From Variovorax sp. RA8 (GTDB lineage: Bacteria > Pseudomonadota > Gammaproteobacteria > Burkholderiales > Burkholderiaceae_C), in the NCBI RefSeq assembly GCF_901827175.1, contig NZ_LR594662.1, positions 5,952,001 to 6,016,000 on the forward strand: a stretch of DNA of 64,000 nt. Reading direction: 5' to 3'. The notes beneath the pieces were generated by a model that saw only the letters and a list, made by a program, of their open reading frames with translations, had not been told where the DNA came from and ran no database searches. The first letter of the stretch is position 1. Every line of letters starts with the position of its first letter. The position numbers and the translations under genes were made by a program. Positions 44,531 to 54,461 of this stretch are shown here, piece after piece.

Positions 44531-46639
44531 TCAGCGCCACGCGGCGCGCAGGCGCTTGCGCAAGTCGATGACCGCCGCTGGCGGCGGCACCGCAGGGGCT
44601 CGCTCGGGCGCTGGCGGCCAGGTGATCTGCTCGAAGCCCCGGGCTTCGGCCGCCGAGATGAAGCGGGTGCGGCCGGCGTAGAGATGGCGGTCCCCGCGCA
44701 CCGCCTGCTGGGTGACATAGAAGCGCAGCGGCACGATCAGTTGCAGGTGGTCGCGCGCACGTGTCATCGCCACGTAGAGCAGGCGCCGCTCCTCCTCCAG
44801 CTCCTGGGCGCCCTGCGCGACATCGGCCGGGATGCAGCCGTCGACCACGTTGAGCACGTGCACCGAGCGCCATTCCTGCCCCTTCGCCGAATGGATGGTG
44901 GAGAGGATCAGGTAGTCCTCGTCGAGCAGGGGCGGGCCGGGCCGGTCGCTGGTGGCCTCGGGCGGATCGAGCGTGAGCTCGGTCAGGAAGCGCTCGCGCG
45001 AGGTATAGCCGGAGGCCAGGCGGGCCAGCTGCTCGACGTCGCCGCGGCGCAATCCGGCATCGTCGTGCAGCCGCTCCAGGTGCGGCAGGTACCAGCGCAG
45101 TGCGAGCTCCATGTCGGCCGGCCAGGCGAGTTCCGGGGCACGCAGCTGCGCATAGATCGCTGCGAAGCGTGCCCACTCCTCCTTTGCGGCAGCGGGCGGC
45201 TGGAAGGCCTGCACCACGGCAGCCGGATCTTCCGCATTGGCCATCCCGTCGAGCAGCCGCGTCGAGGTGGCAGGCCCGATTCCCGGGATCAGCTGGGTGA
45301 CGCGAAAGCCCGCCATGCGCCCGCGCGGGTTCTGCGCGAAGCGCAGCACCGCCAGCAGGTCCTTCACATGCGCGGCCTCCAGGAACTTGAGCCCGCCGTA
45401 CTTGACGAAGGGGATGTTGCGCCGTGCCAGCTCGAGCTCCAGCGCCGCGCTGTGACTCGAAGTGCGGAACAGCACGGCCTGTGCTTTCAGGGCCAGCCCG
45501 CCTTCGCGGTGCGCCAGCACGCGCTCCGCCACGAAGCGGGCCTGTTGGGCCTCGTCGGGCACCAGCACCAGCTGCGGCCGGCCCATCGAGGGCTTGTCGG
45601 TCCACAGCGTCTTGGCATGGCGCTCGGCCGCCCCCGCGATCACGGCATTGGAGACGTCGAGGATCGGCTGGGTCGAGCGGTAGTTGCGCTCCAGCGTGAC
45701 GATTCGCGCGGGCTGGGTGAACTGCCCCGGGAAGTCGAGGATGTTGCGCACCGTGGCGCCGCGAAAGGAATAGATCGCCTGCGCATCGTCACCCACCACA
45801 GTGAGGCCGCGGCCGTCGGGCTTGAGGGCGTGCAGGATGGCGGACTGCAGCAGGTTGGTGTCCTGGTACTCGTCGACGAGCACATGGTCGAAGCGCGCGC
45901 CCAGCTGCGCCGCGAGCGAGGGCTCCGCCACCATCTCGGCCCAGTACAGCAGCAGGTCGTCGTAGTCGAGCACCTGCTGCGCCTGCTTGGCCTCTACGTA
46001 GGCGCCGAACAGGCGCTTGAGCTCGGCCTCCCATTCGGCGCACCAGGGGAAGGCCTGGGCCAGCACCTCGGCCAGCGGCGCGCCGCCGTTGACGGTGCGC
46101 GAGTAGATCGCCAGGCAGGTGCCCTTGCGCGGAAAGCGGCGCTCCATCGCGGCCAGGCCGATGTCGTTGCGCACCAGGCCCATGAGGTCCTCGGCGTCGC
46201 CGCGGTCGTGGATGGTGAAGCTGGCGTCGAGACCGATCTGCGCGGCATATTCGCGCAGCAGCCGGGCGCCGATGCCGTGGAAGGTGCCGGCCCAGGGCAA
46301 GGACGGCGGGGCCTCCGAACGCAGCCCGAGCACCTTTGCCAGCACCTGGCCGGCGCGCCGCTCCATCTCTTGCGCGGCGCGGCGTGAGAAGGTCAGGAGG
46401 AGGATGCGCTGCGGATCGGCGCCGTGCGCGATCAGATGGGCCACGCGGTGCGCCAGGGTGCTGGTCTTGCCCGAGCCGGCGCCGGCGATCACGAGCAGCG
46501 GGCGCGGGTCCGGCGACGCTTCCCCGGCCCCGTGCTCGACGGCCGCCCGCTGTGCCTCGTTGAGCTCCGCGAGAACCGCGGCGAGGCGCTCTTCCTGGCG
46601 CAGTGGGACGGGGATCGCGACGCCGGTCCACTGCGTCAT
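44531..46639 (-). CDS. UvrD/Rep family ATP-dependent DNA helicase
   Basis: A 702-residue superfamily 1A helicase. Motifs in order: Leu-Asn-Glu-Ala-Gln-Arg-Ala-Ala-Val (Q motif), Ala-Gly-Ala-Gly-Ser-Gly-Lys-Thr (Walker A), Leu-Leu-Thr-Phe-Ser-Arg-Arg-Ala-Ala-Gln-Glu-Met, Thr-Phe-His-Gly-Ile-Gly, Val-Asp-Glu-Tyr-Gln-Asp-Thr-Asn (Walker B), Gly-Asp-Asp-Ala-Gln-Ala-Ile-Tyr-Ser-Phe-Arg-Gly-Ala, Leu-Glu-Arg-Asn-Tyr-Arg-Ser, Ile-His-Ser-Ala-Lys-Gly-Gln-Glu and Val-Ala-Met-Thr-Arg-Ala. It is shorter than UvrD and distinct in the 2B region. The first 9 bases of coding sequence lie in one arm of a large palindrome, and no ribosome site precedes the ATG. Confidence 0.92.
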   Translation of the reverse strand: MTQWTGVAIPVPLRQEERLAAVLAELNEAQRAAVEHGAGEASPDPRPLLVIAGAGSGKTSTLAHRVAHLIAHGADPQRILLLTFSRRAAQEMERRAGQVLAKVLGLRSEAPPSLPWAGTFHGIGARLLREYAAQIGLDASFTIHDRGDAEDLMGLVRNDIGLAAMERRFPRKGTCLAIYSRTVNGGAPLAEVLAQAFPWCAEWEAELKRLFGAYVEAKQAQQVLDYDDLLLYWAEMVAEPSLAAQLGARFDHVLVDEYQDTNLLQSAILHALKPDGRGLTVVGDDAQAIYSFRGATVRNILDFPGQFTQPARIVTLERNYRSTQPILDVSNAVIAGAAERHAKTLWTDKPSMGRPQLVLVPDEAQQARFVAERVLAHREGGLALKAQAVLFRTSSHSAALELELARRNIPFVKYGGLKFLEAAHVKDLLAVLRFAQNPRGRMAGFRVTQLIPGIGPATSTRLLDGMANAEDPAAVVQAFQPPAAAKEEWARFAAIYAQLRAPELAWPADMELALRWYLPHLERLHDDAGLRRGDVEQLARLASGYTSRERFLTELTLDPPEATSDRPGPPLLDEDYLILSTIHSAKGQEWRSVHVLNVVDGCIPADVAQGAQELEEERRLLYVAMTRARDHLQLIVPLRFYVTQQAVRGDRHLYAGRTRFISAAEARGFEQITWPPAPERAPAVPPPAAVIDLRKRLRAAWR

Positions 46640-46785
46640 TGAAATGGCACCCGAGGGCCGTGCGAGACGGGATGCGATGCAAGGCGCAAAGCGCAGCGAT
46701 GCCCGACGGCATCGCGAGCATTTGTAACGCGGCAGCGCGCCCGTATCGTGCGGACAGCGGGTGCCATTTCAGTGACGCAGTGGAC
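46626..46785. repeat. 160-bp imperfect palindrome
   Basis: The outer 28 bases (46626-46653 and 46758-46785) are inverted copies with one mismatch. Similarity continues inward to about 46 bases per arm (39 of 46 match by hand count). The exact centre holds another perfect dyad, GCGATGCC-CGAC-GGCATCGC (46696-46715), on the same axis. The left arm contains the helicase ATG; the right arm reads GTGACGCAGTGGAC on the plus strand, a mirror copy of the helicase start. No target-site duplication or transposase is visible. Confidence 0.85.
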
Positions 46786-47002
46786 TACACATCGAGCGCG
46801 ACTTTACTGGATATCCATCCAGATCCCCTCAGGAAAATGCAAGACGCCGGTGACATAATCGCGCCTCGCTGCAACCGGAGACTTCGAATGGACACCGTTC
46901 CGCCTCGGCAGCTTTCAACTCCCCTGTGACGCGTCGTTGGCCAGGGATTTGAAAGCGCCCCCCGCCCCTCGCCAACGCCACAACACCACCCGGGAGTGAG
47001 CC
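46786..47002 (+). other. corA upstream region
   Basis: This 217-bp region follows the palindrome. It holds a small hairpin (CTGGAT / ATCCAG, 46807-46822), a CATAAT -10-like element at 46854-46859 without a clear -35, and a longer structured element at 46911-46956. No gene is seen. Confidence 0.5.
46911..46956 (+). other. Structured leader element upstream of corA
   Basis: GCTTTCAA (46911-46918) pairs with TTGAAAGC (46949-46956), and inside this CCCTG (46922-46926) pairs with CAGGG (46942-46946), leaving small bulges and a 15-base apical loop. It ends 46 bases before the corA ATG. No T tract follows, so it is more like an RNA control structure or protein site than a terminator. Confidence 0.55.
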
Positions 47003-47989
47003 ATGCTCAACATCTTCACGCTCGCCAACGGCCGCCTCGTCCAGGAAGAGATCGAAGCGCTCGAGGAACTGTCGAAATTCCAGCCGATCTGGGTCGATCT
47101 CGAATCGCCCACGCTGGAGGAGAAGCGCTGGATCAAGCAGTACTACGGCCTGTCCATCCCCGAGGATGCGATGGACGAGGACATCGAGGAGTCGGCGCGC
47201 TTCTACGAGGAAGACAACGGCGAGCTGCACGTGCGCAGCGACTTCCTGATCGATGACGACGAGAACCCGCGCTCGGTGCGCGTGGCCTTCATCCTCAACC
47301 AGCACAACACCGAACTGCGCAGCCGCGGCGTGCTGTTCTCGATCCATGACGAGGACGTGCCGGTGTTCCGCCTGCTGCGCATGCGCGCGCGCCGCGCACC
47401 CGGGCTGATCGAGGACGCCAAGGAGGTCCTGCTCAAGCTCTTCGACGCCGATGCCGAGTACTCGGCCGACTCGCTGGAGAACATCTACGACGAGCTGGAA
47501 GTCGCCGGCAAGAAGGTGCTCGAAGGCAACGTGAGCGACGAACTGGCCGGCGAGGTGCTGGCCGCGATCGCGCGCCAGGAAGACCTGAACGGCCGCATCC
47601 GCCGCAACGTGATGGACACGCGCCGCGCGGTGAGCTTCATGATGCGCAGCCGCATGCTCAACGCCGACCAGTTCGAGGAGGCGCGACAGATCCTGCGCGA
47701 CATCGAGTCGCTGGACAACCACACGGCCTTCCTGTTCGACAAGATCAACTTCCTGATGGACGCCACCGTCGGCTTCATCAACATCAACCAGAACAAGACC
47801 ATCAAGATCTTCTCGGTGGCGAGCGTGGCGCTGCTGCCGCCGACGCTGATCGCGAGCGTGTACGGCATGAACTTCAAGCTCATTCCGGAGCTCGACTGGC
47901 GCTATGGCTACGTCTACGCGATCGTGCTGATGGTCGCCAGCGCGCTGGTGCCGATGTGGTACTTCCGGCGGCGCGGCTGGCTCAAGTAG
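47003..47989 (+). CDS. corA: Magnesium/cobalt transporter CorA
   Basis: A 328-residue inner-membrane channel for Mg2+ and related divalent ions. The long cytoplasmic domain (about residues 1-265) is acidic, and two transmembrane helices end the protein. The selectivity motif Gly288-Met-Asn290 follows helix 1 (Val-Tyr-Gly-Met-Asn-Phe). The last residues are basic (Phe-Arg-Arg-Arg-Gly-Trp-Leu-Lys), as usual. ATG 47003 has GGGAGTGA before it. Its last 8 bases overlap the convergent mtnN gene. The structured leader upstream could sense metal or other signals. Confidence 0.96.
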   Translation: MLNIFTLANGRLVQEEIEALEELSKFQPIWVDLESPTLEEKRWIKQYYGLSIPEDAMDEDIEESARFYEEDNGELHVRSDFLIDDDENPRSVRVAFILNQHNTELRSRGVLFSIHDEDVPVFRLLRMRARRAPGLIEDAKEVLLKLFDADAEYSADSLENIYDELEVAGKKVLEGNVSDELAGEVLAAIARQEDLNGRIRRNVMDTRRAVSFMMRSRMLNADQFEEARQILRDIESLDNHTAFLFDKINFLMDATVGFININQNKTIKIFSVASVALLPPTLIASVYGMNFKLIPELDWRYGYVYAIVLMVASALVPMWYFRRRGWLK

Positions 47990-48755
47990 CGCGGGGGCCG
48001 GGCAGCCCGGCGAGCCAGGCCTCGATCAGGGCCAGGCTGTAGCGGCTCGCGACTGCGGCGACAAAGCGCAGGAAGTCGGCATGGGCCTGGTCGTCGGCGC
48101 GGTCCGAAATGGCTCGCACCGCGGCGAAGGGGACGCGATAGTCGTGGCAGACCTGCGCCACGGCGGCGCCTTCCATCTCGCAGGCCAGCGCGTCGGGCAG
48201 GTCATGGCGCAGCGCCGCGCTGTCGGCGGCGCGAGCAATGAATCGGTCGCCGCTCACCACCAGGCCGCGGTGCAGGCGCGGCGCGTGAAGGCCGAAGTCG
48301 TCGACCACCTGTTGGCCCAGCAACGCGACCGGATCGCCCAGCAGCCGCTCCGCCACCGCCGCCAGCGCATCGCTGATGGCGGTGTCGGTCGCGAAGCGCG
48401 CGTGCCCGGTCAGCGGCACCTCGTAGCGCGGAAAGATCGGCGATGCGTCCAGGTCGTGCTGCAGCAGGCGGCTCGCCACCACCACGTCGCCCACCCGTAC
48501 GCCGGGCGCCAGCCCGCCGGCCACGCCGGTGAAGACGATGGCGCGCACGCCGAAGCGTTCGAGCAGCACGGTGGCGGTCGTGGCCGCCGCAACCTTCCCA
48601 ATGCGCGACAGCACCGCGACCACCGGCTGGCCCTGCAGATGCCCGGCCCAGAAGTCGCGGCCGGCGACGCGCACGCGCTGCTCGTCCGGCATGGCGGAGA
48701 GCAGCGCGCCGAGCTCCTCCTGCATGGCTGCCACGATCGCGACCGGCGCCACCAT
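47982..48755 (-). CDS. mtnN: 5'-methylthioadenosine/S-adenosylhomocysteine nucleosidase
   Basis: A 257-residue nucleosidase that splits adenine from MTA and SAH, by-products of polyamine synthesis and methylation. The start reads Val-Ala-Ile-Val-Ala-Ala-Met-Gln-Glu-Glu-Leu. Phe-Thr-Gly-Val-Ala-Gly-Gly-Leu and Val-Ser-Gly-Asp-Arg-Phe-Ile lie in the core. The catalytic region is Glu-Met-Glu-Gly-Ala-Ala-Val-Ala-Gln-Val and Arg-Ala-Ile-Ser-Asp-Arg-Ala-Asp. It follows fadD by 10 bases and is probably co-transcribed; its end overlaps corA tail to tail. Confidence 0.92.
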   Translation of the reverse strand: MVAPVAIVAAMQEELGALLSAMPDEQRVRVAGRDFWAGHLQGQPVVAVLSRIGKVAAATTATVLLERFGVRAIVFTGVAGGLAPGVRVGDVVVASRLLQHDLDASPIFPRYEVPLTGHARFATDTAISDALAAVAERLLGDPVALLGQQVVDDFGLHAPRLHRGLVVSGDRFIARAADSAALRHDLPDALACEMEGAAVAQVCHDYRVPFAAVRAISDRADDQAHADFLRFVAAVASRYSLALIEAWLAGLPGPRAT

Positions 48756-48765
48756 GGATGCACCG

Positions 48766-50442
48766 CTACTTCTTGTCGCGCAGCTCGCGACGCAGGATCT
48801 TCCCCACCGGCGTCTTCGGCAGGTCGGTGCGGAACTCGATCAGCCTGGGCTGCTTGTAGCCGGTGAGATTGGCGCGGCAGAACTCGCGCACCTGGGCTTC
48901 GGTGAGCTCGGGGTTCTTCTTGACGATCACCAGCTTGACCGCCTCGCCGGTCTTGTCGTCGGCAATGCCCACCGCCGCGCATTCGAGCACGCCCGGGACC
49001 TGCGCCACGACATCCTCGACCTCGTTAGGGTACACGTTGAAGCCCGAGACCAGGATCATGTCCTTCTTGCGGTCGACGATCTTGAAGAAGCCGCGCTCGT
49101 CGACCACGCCCACGTCGCCGGACTTGAAGTAGCCGTCGGCCGTCATGACCTTGGCCGTCTCGTCGGGGCGCTGCCAGTAGCCGGCCATCACCTGCGGGCC
49201 CTTGATCGCGATCTCGCCGGGCTGTCCCGCCGCCACTTCGTTGCCGTCGTCGTCCAGCAGCTTCAGGTAGGTGCTCGGCAGCGGCACGCCGATGGTGCCG
49301 GTGTACGCGGTGCTGGTGGTGGGGTTGCAGGTGGCCGAGGGCGAGGTCTCCGACAGGCCGTAGCCCTCGCAGATCGGGCAACCGGTCTTCTCGAGCCAGA
49401 GCTTGGCGACCGCGCCCTGCACCGCCATGCCGCCGCCGACGGAGACCTTGAGGTTCTTCCAGTTGACGGTGTTGAAGTCCGGGTGATTGGCCAGCCCGTT
49501 GAAGAGCGTGTTGACCGCCGGGAAGCTGTGGAAGGTGTGCTTGGACAGCTCCTTGAGCACGGCCGGGATGTCCCGCGGATTCGGGATCAGGATCAGCTTG
49601 CCGCCGGTGCGCATGGACAACATCATGTTCACCGTGAAGGCGAAGATGTGATAGAGCGGCAGCGCGCACACGCTGGTGGGCTGCTCGCCGGCCGGCACCT
49701 TCTGCATGACCGGGTCGTTCCAGGCCTCGGACTGCAGCACGTTGGCGATCACGTTGCGATGCAGCAGCACCGCGCCTTTCGAGACGCCGGTGGTGCCGCC
49801 GGTGTATTGCAGCACCGCGACGTCATCGGGCCCGATGGCCGCCTTCTGCAGCGTGCGCCCCGCCCCCTTGTCCAGCGCGTCGTTGAAGCGCACGGCGCCG
49901 GGCAGGCTGTACGCGGGCACCATCTTCTTGACGTTGCGCACCACGTAGTTGACCAGCGCGCCCTTGAGCAGGCCGAGCCGGTCGCCCATGCCGCTGAGCA
50001 CCACATGCTTGACCGGTGTGGCGCCGATGCACTGCTGCAGCGTGCTGCCGAAGTTCTCCATGATCACGATCGCCTTGGAGCCCGAGTCCTTGAGCTGATG
50101 CTCCAGCTCGCGCGGCGTGTAGAGCGGGTTCACGTTCACCAGGATCAGCCCGGCGCGCAGGATGCCGCAGACCGCGATGGGGTACTGCAGGCAGTTGGGC
50201 ATCATCACCGCGACGCGATCGCCCTTGGCCAGGCCCATGCCCTGCAGGTAGCTGGCGAAGGCGCGGCTCAGCTTGTCGACCTCGCCGTAGCCCATGTCCT
50301 TGCCCATGAAGCTGTAGGCCGTCCGATCGGCGAATTTCGAGAAGCTCTCGTCCATGAGCGCGACCAGCGACGGGTAGCGCGAAGCGTCGATGTCGGCCGG
50401 CACGCCTTGCGGGTAGCTGCTGAGCCAGGGACGGTCTGTCAT
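48766..50442 (-). CDS. fadD: Long-chain fatty acid-CoA ligase
   Basis: A 558-residue adenylate-forming ligase that activates fatty acids to acyl-CoA. The ATP-binding motif is Leu-Gln-Tyr-Thr-Gly-Gly-Thr-Thr-Gly-Val-Ser-Lys-Gly. Other conserved segments are Gly-Tyr-Gly-Leu-Ser-Glu-Thr-Ser-Pro, Gly-Asp-Val-Gly-Val-Val-Asp-Glu-Arg-Gly-Phe-Phe, Asp-Arg-Lys-Lys-Asp-Met-Ile and the C-terminal Pro-Lys-Thr-Pro-Val-Gly-Lys-Ile-Leu-Arg-Arg. Ribosome site GAGGAGA precedes ATG 50442. Length and motifs match FadD. It would feed the beta-oxidation operon at 13.8-16.9 kb and the glyoxylate enzyme GlcB. Confidence 0.94.
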   Translation of the reverse strand: MTDRPWLSSYPQGVPADIDASRYPSLVALMDESFSKFADRTAYSFMGKDMGYGEVDKLSRAFASYLQGMGLAKGDRVAVMMPNCLQYPIAVCGILRAGLILVNVNPLYTPRELEHQLKDSGSKAIVIMENFGSTLQQCIGATPVKHVVLSGMGDRLGLLKGALVNYVVRNVKKMVPAYSLPGAVRFNDALDKGAGRTLQKAAIGPDDVAVLQYTGGTTGVSKGAVLLHRNVIANVLQSEAWNDPVMQKVPAGEQPTSVCALPLYHIFAFTVNMMLSMRTGGKLILIPNPRDIPAVLKELSKHTFHSFPAVNTLFNGLANHPDFNTVNWKNLKVSVGGGMAVQGAVAKLWLEKTGCPICEGYGLSETSPSATCNPTTSTAYTGTIGVPLPSTYLKLLDDDGNEVAAGQPGEIAIKGPQVMAGYWQRPDETAKVMTADGYFKSGDVGVVDERGFFKIVDRKKDMILVSGFNVYPNEVEDVVAQVPGVLECAAVGIADDKTGEAVKLVIVKKNPELTEAQVREFCRANLTGYKQPRLIEFRTDLPKTPVGKILRRELRDKK

Positions 50443-50536
50443 GGATATGTCTCCTCAACGAATTCGGGATTCTGGTTACGGAAACGCCGCCCGGCCTTCT
50501 CGGCTCGGGCGGCGTGCACACGGGGTGCCGCCGCTC

Positions 50537-52024
50537 TTATTCGATCGCCTTGCCCATGTCCTCGACCACCTTCTTGGCGTCGCCGAAGACCATCATGGTC
50601 TTGTCCATATAGAACAGTTCGTTGTCCAGCCCGGCATAACCCGCGGCCATCGAACGCTTGTTCACGATCACCGTCTTGGCCTTGTAGGCCTCCAGGATCG
50701 GCATGCCGTAGATCGGCGTGCCCTTGGTGAGCGCGGCAGGGTTCACCACGTCGTTGGCGCCCAGGATGATGGCCACGTCGGCCTGCGCGAACTCGCCATT
50801 GATGTCCTCCATCTCGAACACCTGGTCGTAGGGCACCTCGGCCTCGGCCAGCAGCACGTTCATGTGGCCCGGCATGCGCCCGGCCACCGGGTGGATCGCG
50901 TACTTCACGGTCACGCCCTTCTCGGTGAGCTTCTGCGCCAGCTCGTTGACCGCGTGCTGCGCCCGCGCCACCGCCAGGCCGTAGCCTGGCACGATGATCA
51001 CGGTCTCGGCGTTGGAGAGCATGTAGGCCGCATCGTCCGCGCTGCCGCTCTTGACCGGCCGCTGCTCCTTGGCCCCGCCCGTGGCCGCCGCCGCCTCGCC
51101 GCCGAAGCCGCCCAGGATCACGTTGAAGAACGACCGGTTCATCGCCTTGCACATGATGTAGCTCAGGATCGCACCGGAGCTGCCCACCAGCGAGCCGGCC
51201 ACGATCAGCATCGCATTGTTCAGGCTGAAGCCGATGCCCGCGGCCGCCCAGCCCGAGTAGCTGTTGAGCATCGACACCACGACCGGCATGTCCGCCCCGC
51301 CGATCGGGATGATGATCAGCACGCCCATCACGAAGGCCAGCAGCAGCATCAGGAAGAAGGCGGTCCAGCTCTCGGTGGCCATGTACACCAGCCCGAGCCC
51401 GATGGTCAGCAGCCCCAGCACCAGGTTGAGCATGTGCTGGCCCTTGAACTGCACCGGCGCGCCCTGGAACAGGCGGAACTTGTACTTGCCTGAGAGCTTG
51501 CCGAAGGCGATCACGGAGCCGCTGAAGGTGATGGCCCCGATGGCGGCGCCCAGGAACAGCTCGAGCCGGTTGCCGGCGGGAATGGCGTAGCGCGCGAACC
51601 CGTCGAGGAGATATGCGCCTTCGGGCGTGTTGCCGCCGATCAGCGCCGCCACCGGAGGCGGCGTGATGCCGAAGGCCCAGGGCTCGACCACGGCCGCCAC
51701 CGCGATGAACACGGCCGCCAGGCCGATCATGCTGTGGAAGAAGGCGACCAGCTCGGGCATCTGGGTCATCTCGACGGTCTTGGCGCGGTAGGCGCCGTAG
51801 CCGCCGCCGACCACCAGGCCCAGCAGCACCCAGGCCATGCCCTGGGCCTTGCCGCTGGAGAGCTGCACGATCAGCGCCCCGGTGGTCAGGATGGCGATCG
51901 CCATGCCGACCATGCCGAAGATGTTGCCGCGGATCGAGGTGGTGGGATGGCTCAGGCCCTTGAGGGACTGGATGAAGCAGACGCTGGCGACCAGGTACAG
52001 CAGCGTGACGACGTTCATCGACAT
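50537..52024 (-). CDS. pntB: NAD(P) transhydrogenase subunit beta
   Basis: A 495-residue subunit of the proton-translocating transhydrogenase. About nine membrane helices occupy residues 1-270 (early Leu-Tyr-Leu-Val-Ala-Ser-Val-Cys-Phe-Ile), and the NADP(H)-binding domain III occupies the C-terminal 180 residues with Ile-Val-Pro-Gly-Tyr-Gly-Leu-Ala-Val-Ala-Arg-Ala-Gln, Gly-Ala-Asn-Asp-Val-Val-Asn-Pro-Ala and Asn-Lys-Arg-Ser-Met-Ala-Ala-Gly-Tyr-Ala. It uses the proton gradient to make NADPH from NADH. It starts 2 bases after pntAB. Confidence 0.97.
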   Translation of the reverse strand: MSMNVVTLLYLVASVCFIQSLKGLSHPTTSIRGNIFGMVGMAIAILTTGALIVQLSSGKAQGMAWVLLGLVVGGGYGAYRAKTVEMTQMPELVAFFHSMIGLAAVFIAVAAVVEPWAFGITPPPVAALIGGNTPEGAYLLDGFARYAIPAGNRLELFLGAAIGAITFSGSVIAFGKLSGKYKFRLFQGAPVQFKGQHMLNLVLGLLTIGLGLVYMATESWTAFFLMLLLAFVMGVLIIIPIGGADMPVVVSMLNSYSGWAAAGIGFSLNNAMLIVAGSLVGSSGAILSYIMCKAMNRSFFNVILGGFGGEAAAATGGAKEQRPVKSGSADDAAYMLSNAETVIIVPGYGLAVARAQHAVNELAQKLTEKGVTVKYAIHPVAGRMPGHMNVLLAEAEVPYDQVFEMEDINGEFAQADVAIILGANDVVNPAALTKGTPIYGMPILEAYKAKTVIVNKRSMAAGYAGLDNELFYMDKTMMVFGDAKKVVEDMGKAIE

Positions 52025-52026
52025 GG

Positions 52027-52350
52027 TCAGTGGCCCTCCGCCTTGGCAGGGGCCGCCTTCTTGTCCTTCTTCCTGAACATCTCCAGCATGCGCCGGGTGA
52101 CCAGGAAGCCGCCGAAGACGTTGACTGCGGCCAGCGCGACCGCCAGCACGCCCATGCCCTTGCCCAGCCAGGTGCTGGTGAGCGCGGCCGCCAGCATGGC
52201 GCCGACGATGACGATGGCGGAAATCGCGTTGGTCACCGCCATCAGCGGCGTGTGCAGCGCAGGCGTGACGGTCCAGACCACGTGGTAGCCCACGTAGATG
52301 GCCAGCACGAAGATGATCAGGTTAATGACGGTGTGGGAGACGGGGTCCAT
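52027..52350 (-). CDS. pntAB: NAD(P) transhydrogenase subunit alpha, membrane part
   Basis: A 107-residue protein with three membrane helices, corresponding to the C-terminal membrane part of the E. coli PntA polypeptide. Conserved pieces are [23 protein letters not shown]. Its tail after residue 90 is Lys-rich. In this organism the alpha subunit is split in two genes, with pntAA 17 bases upstream and pntB 2 bases downstream. Confidence 0.95.
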   Translation of the reverse strand: MDPVSHTVINLIIFVLAIYVGYHVVWTVTPALHTPLMAVTNAISAIVIVGAMLAAALTSTWLGKGMGVLAVALAAVNVFGGFLVTRRMLEMFRKKDKKAAPAKAEGH

Positions 52351-52367
52351 GGGCTGCTTCCTCGTTC

Positions 52368-53483
<1,116 letters not shown>

Positions 53484-53710
53484 GGGGATCTCCTCGGGGC
53501 TACGTTGGAATTCGCGCCGAGCTTACATGAAGATGACAGGCGCAGGCCGGCCGCACTGTCCCGAGGGTGCGCGGTCTTGGCGGTGCGCCGCCGCCATGCA
53601 CGCGCAAGCCCTCTTCCAATTCGGCGCTTGCTTCCTGTACAGTGCGATCCGCGCGCGACCGGCGCCCAGAATGGCCGGCAGCGTGGAACAAGAATCTTCA
53701 GGGAGATGCT

Positions 53711-54439
53711 ATGCGAATAGCGATGCTCGACGACGAGCCGCGCGAGATCGAATCGATCCAGCGCGTGATGGCGACAAGCGGTCACGAGTGCCACGGCTAT
53801 GCCAACGGCAAGTCCTTGCTGCGCGGACTCCGCGCCCAGCGCTACGACCTGCTGATGCTCGACTGGCGCCCCCCGGACGTCGAAGGAATCGAGATGGTCC
53901 GGCGGCTGCGCGAGAGGTTCGGCAACCGGCTGCCGCTGCTCCTCACGGCCGGCCCCGAGGACAAGGCCCGAATGACCTCGGCCCTGCTGGCGGGCGCCGA
54001 CGACTTCATGGTCAAGCCCCTGTGCAGAGCCGAACTGCAGGCGCGCGTGCACGCCCTGCTGCGCCGGGCGTATCCGACCCGTTTCGAGAGAGAGCTGGTC
54101 TACGGGCCCTATCACTTCTCCCCGCTCGCCGGTACGATCCGCCTGCACGGGGAACCGGTGCGGTTGAAACAACGCGAATACGACCTCGCGCTGCTCCTGT
54201 TTCGCAACATCGGCCGGCTGCTGCCGCGCGAGCACCTGATGCTGACCGTCTGGGGGCAGGAGCTCGAGCCTGGTTCACGTTCGCTCGACACGCATATGTC
54301 GCGGCTGCGCGCCCGGCTGGACCTGCGCCCCGCCAACGGCATGATCCTGGCCTCGGTCTACGGCCTGGGCTACCGGTTGGAATACCTCGCCGGCGAAGAG
54401 GCCGAGTTGCCGTATCCCCTGGCAGGGGCGACAGAATGA
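53711..54439 (+). CDS. OmpR/PhoB family response regulator (orphan)
   Basis: A 242-residue two-domain regulator. The receiver domain (residues 1-115) has acidic residues Asp7-Asp8-Glu9, the phosphoacceptor Asp51 in Leu-Asp-Trp-Arg-Pro-Pro-Asp, Thr79 and Lys102. The C-terminal winged helix (residues about 130-230) has Leu-Lys-Gln-Arg-Glu-Tyr-Asp-Leu-Ala-Leu-Leu-Leu-Phe, Arg-Ser-Leu-Asp-Thr-His-Met-Ser-Arg-Leu-Arg and Gly-Leu-Gly-Tyr-Arg-Leu. No histidine kinase gene lies beside it; the next gene encodes a DUF4019 protein. Ribosome site GGGAGA precedes ATG 53711. The signal and targets are unknown. Confidence 0.9.
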   Translation: MRIAMLDDEPREIESIQRVMATSGHECHGYANGKSLLRGLRAQRYDLLMLDWRPPDVEGIEMVRRLRERFGNRLPLLLTAGPEDKARMTSALLAGADDFMVKPLCRAELQARVHALLRRAYPTRFERELVYGPYHFSPLAGTIRLHGEPVRLKQREYDLALLLFRNIGRLLPREHLMLTVWGQELEPGSRSLDTHMSRLRARLDLRPANGMILASVYGLGYRLEYLAGEEAELPYPLAGATE

Positions 54440-54461
54440 TTAACCAAGGAGTGGCGTCACG

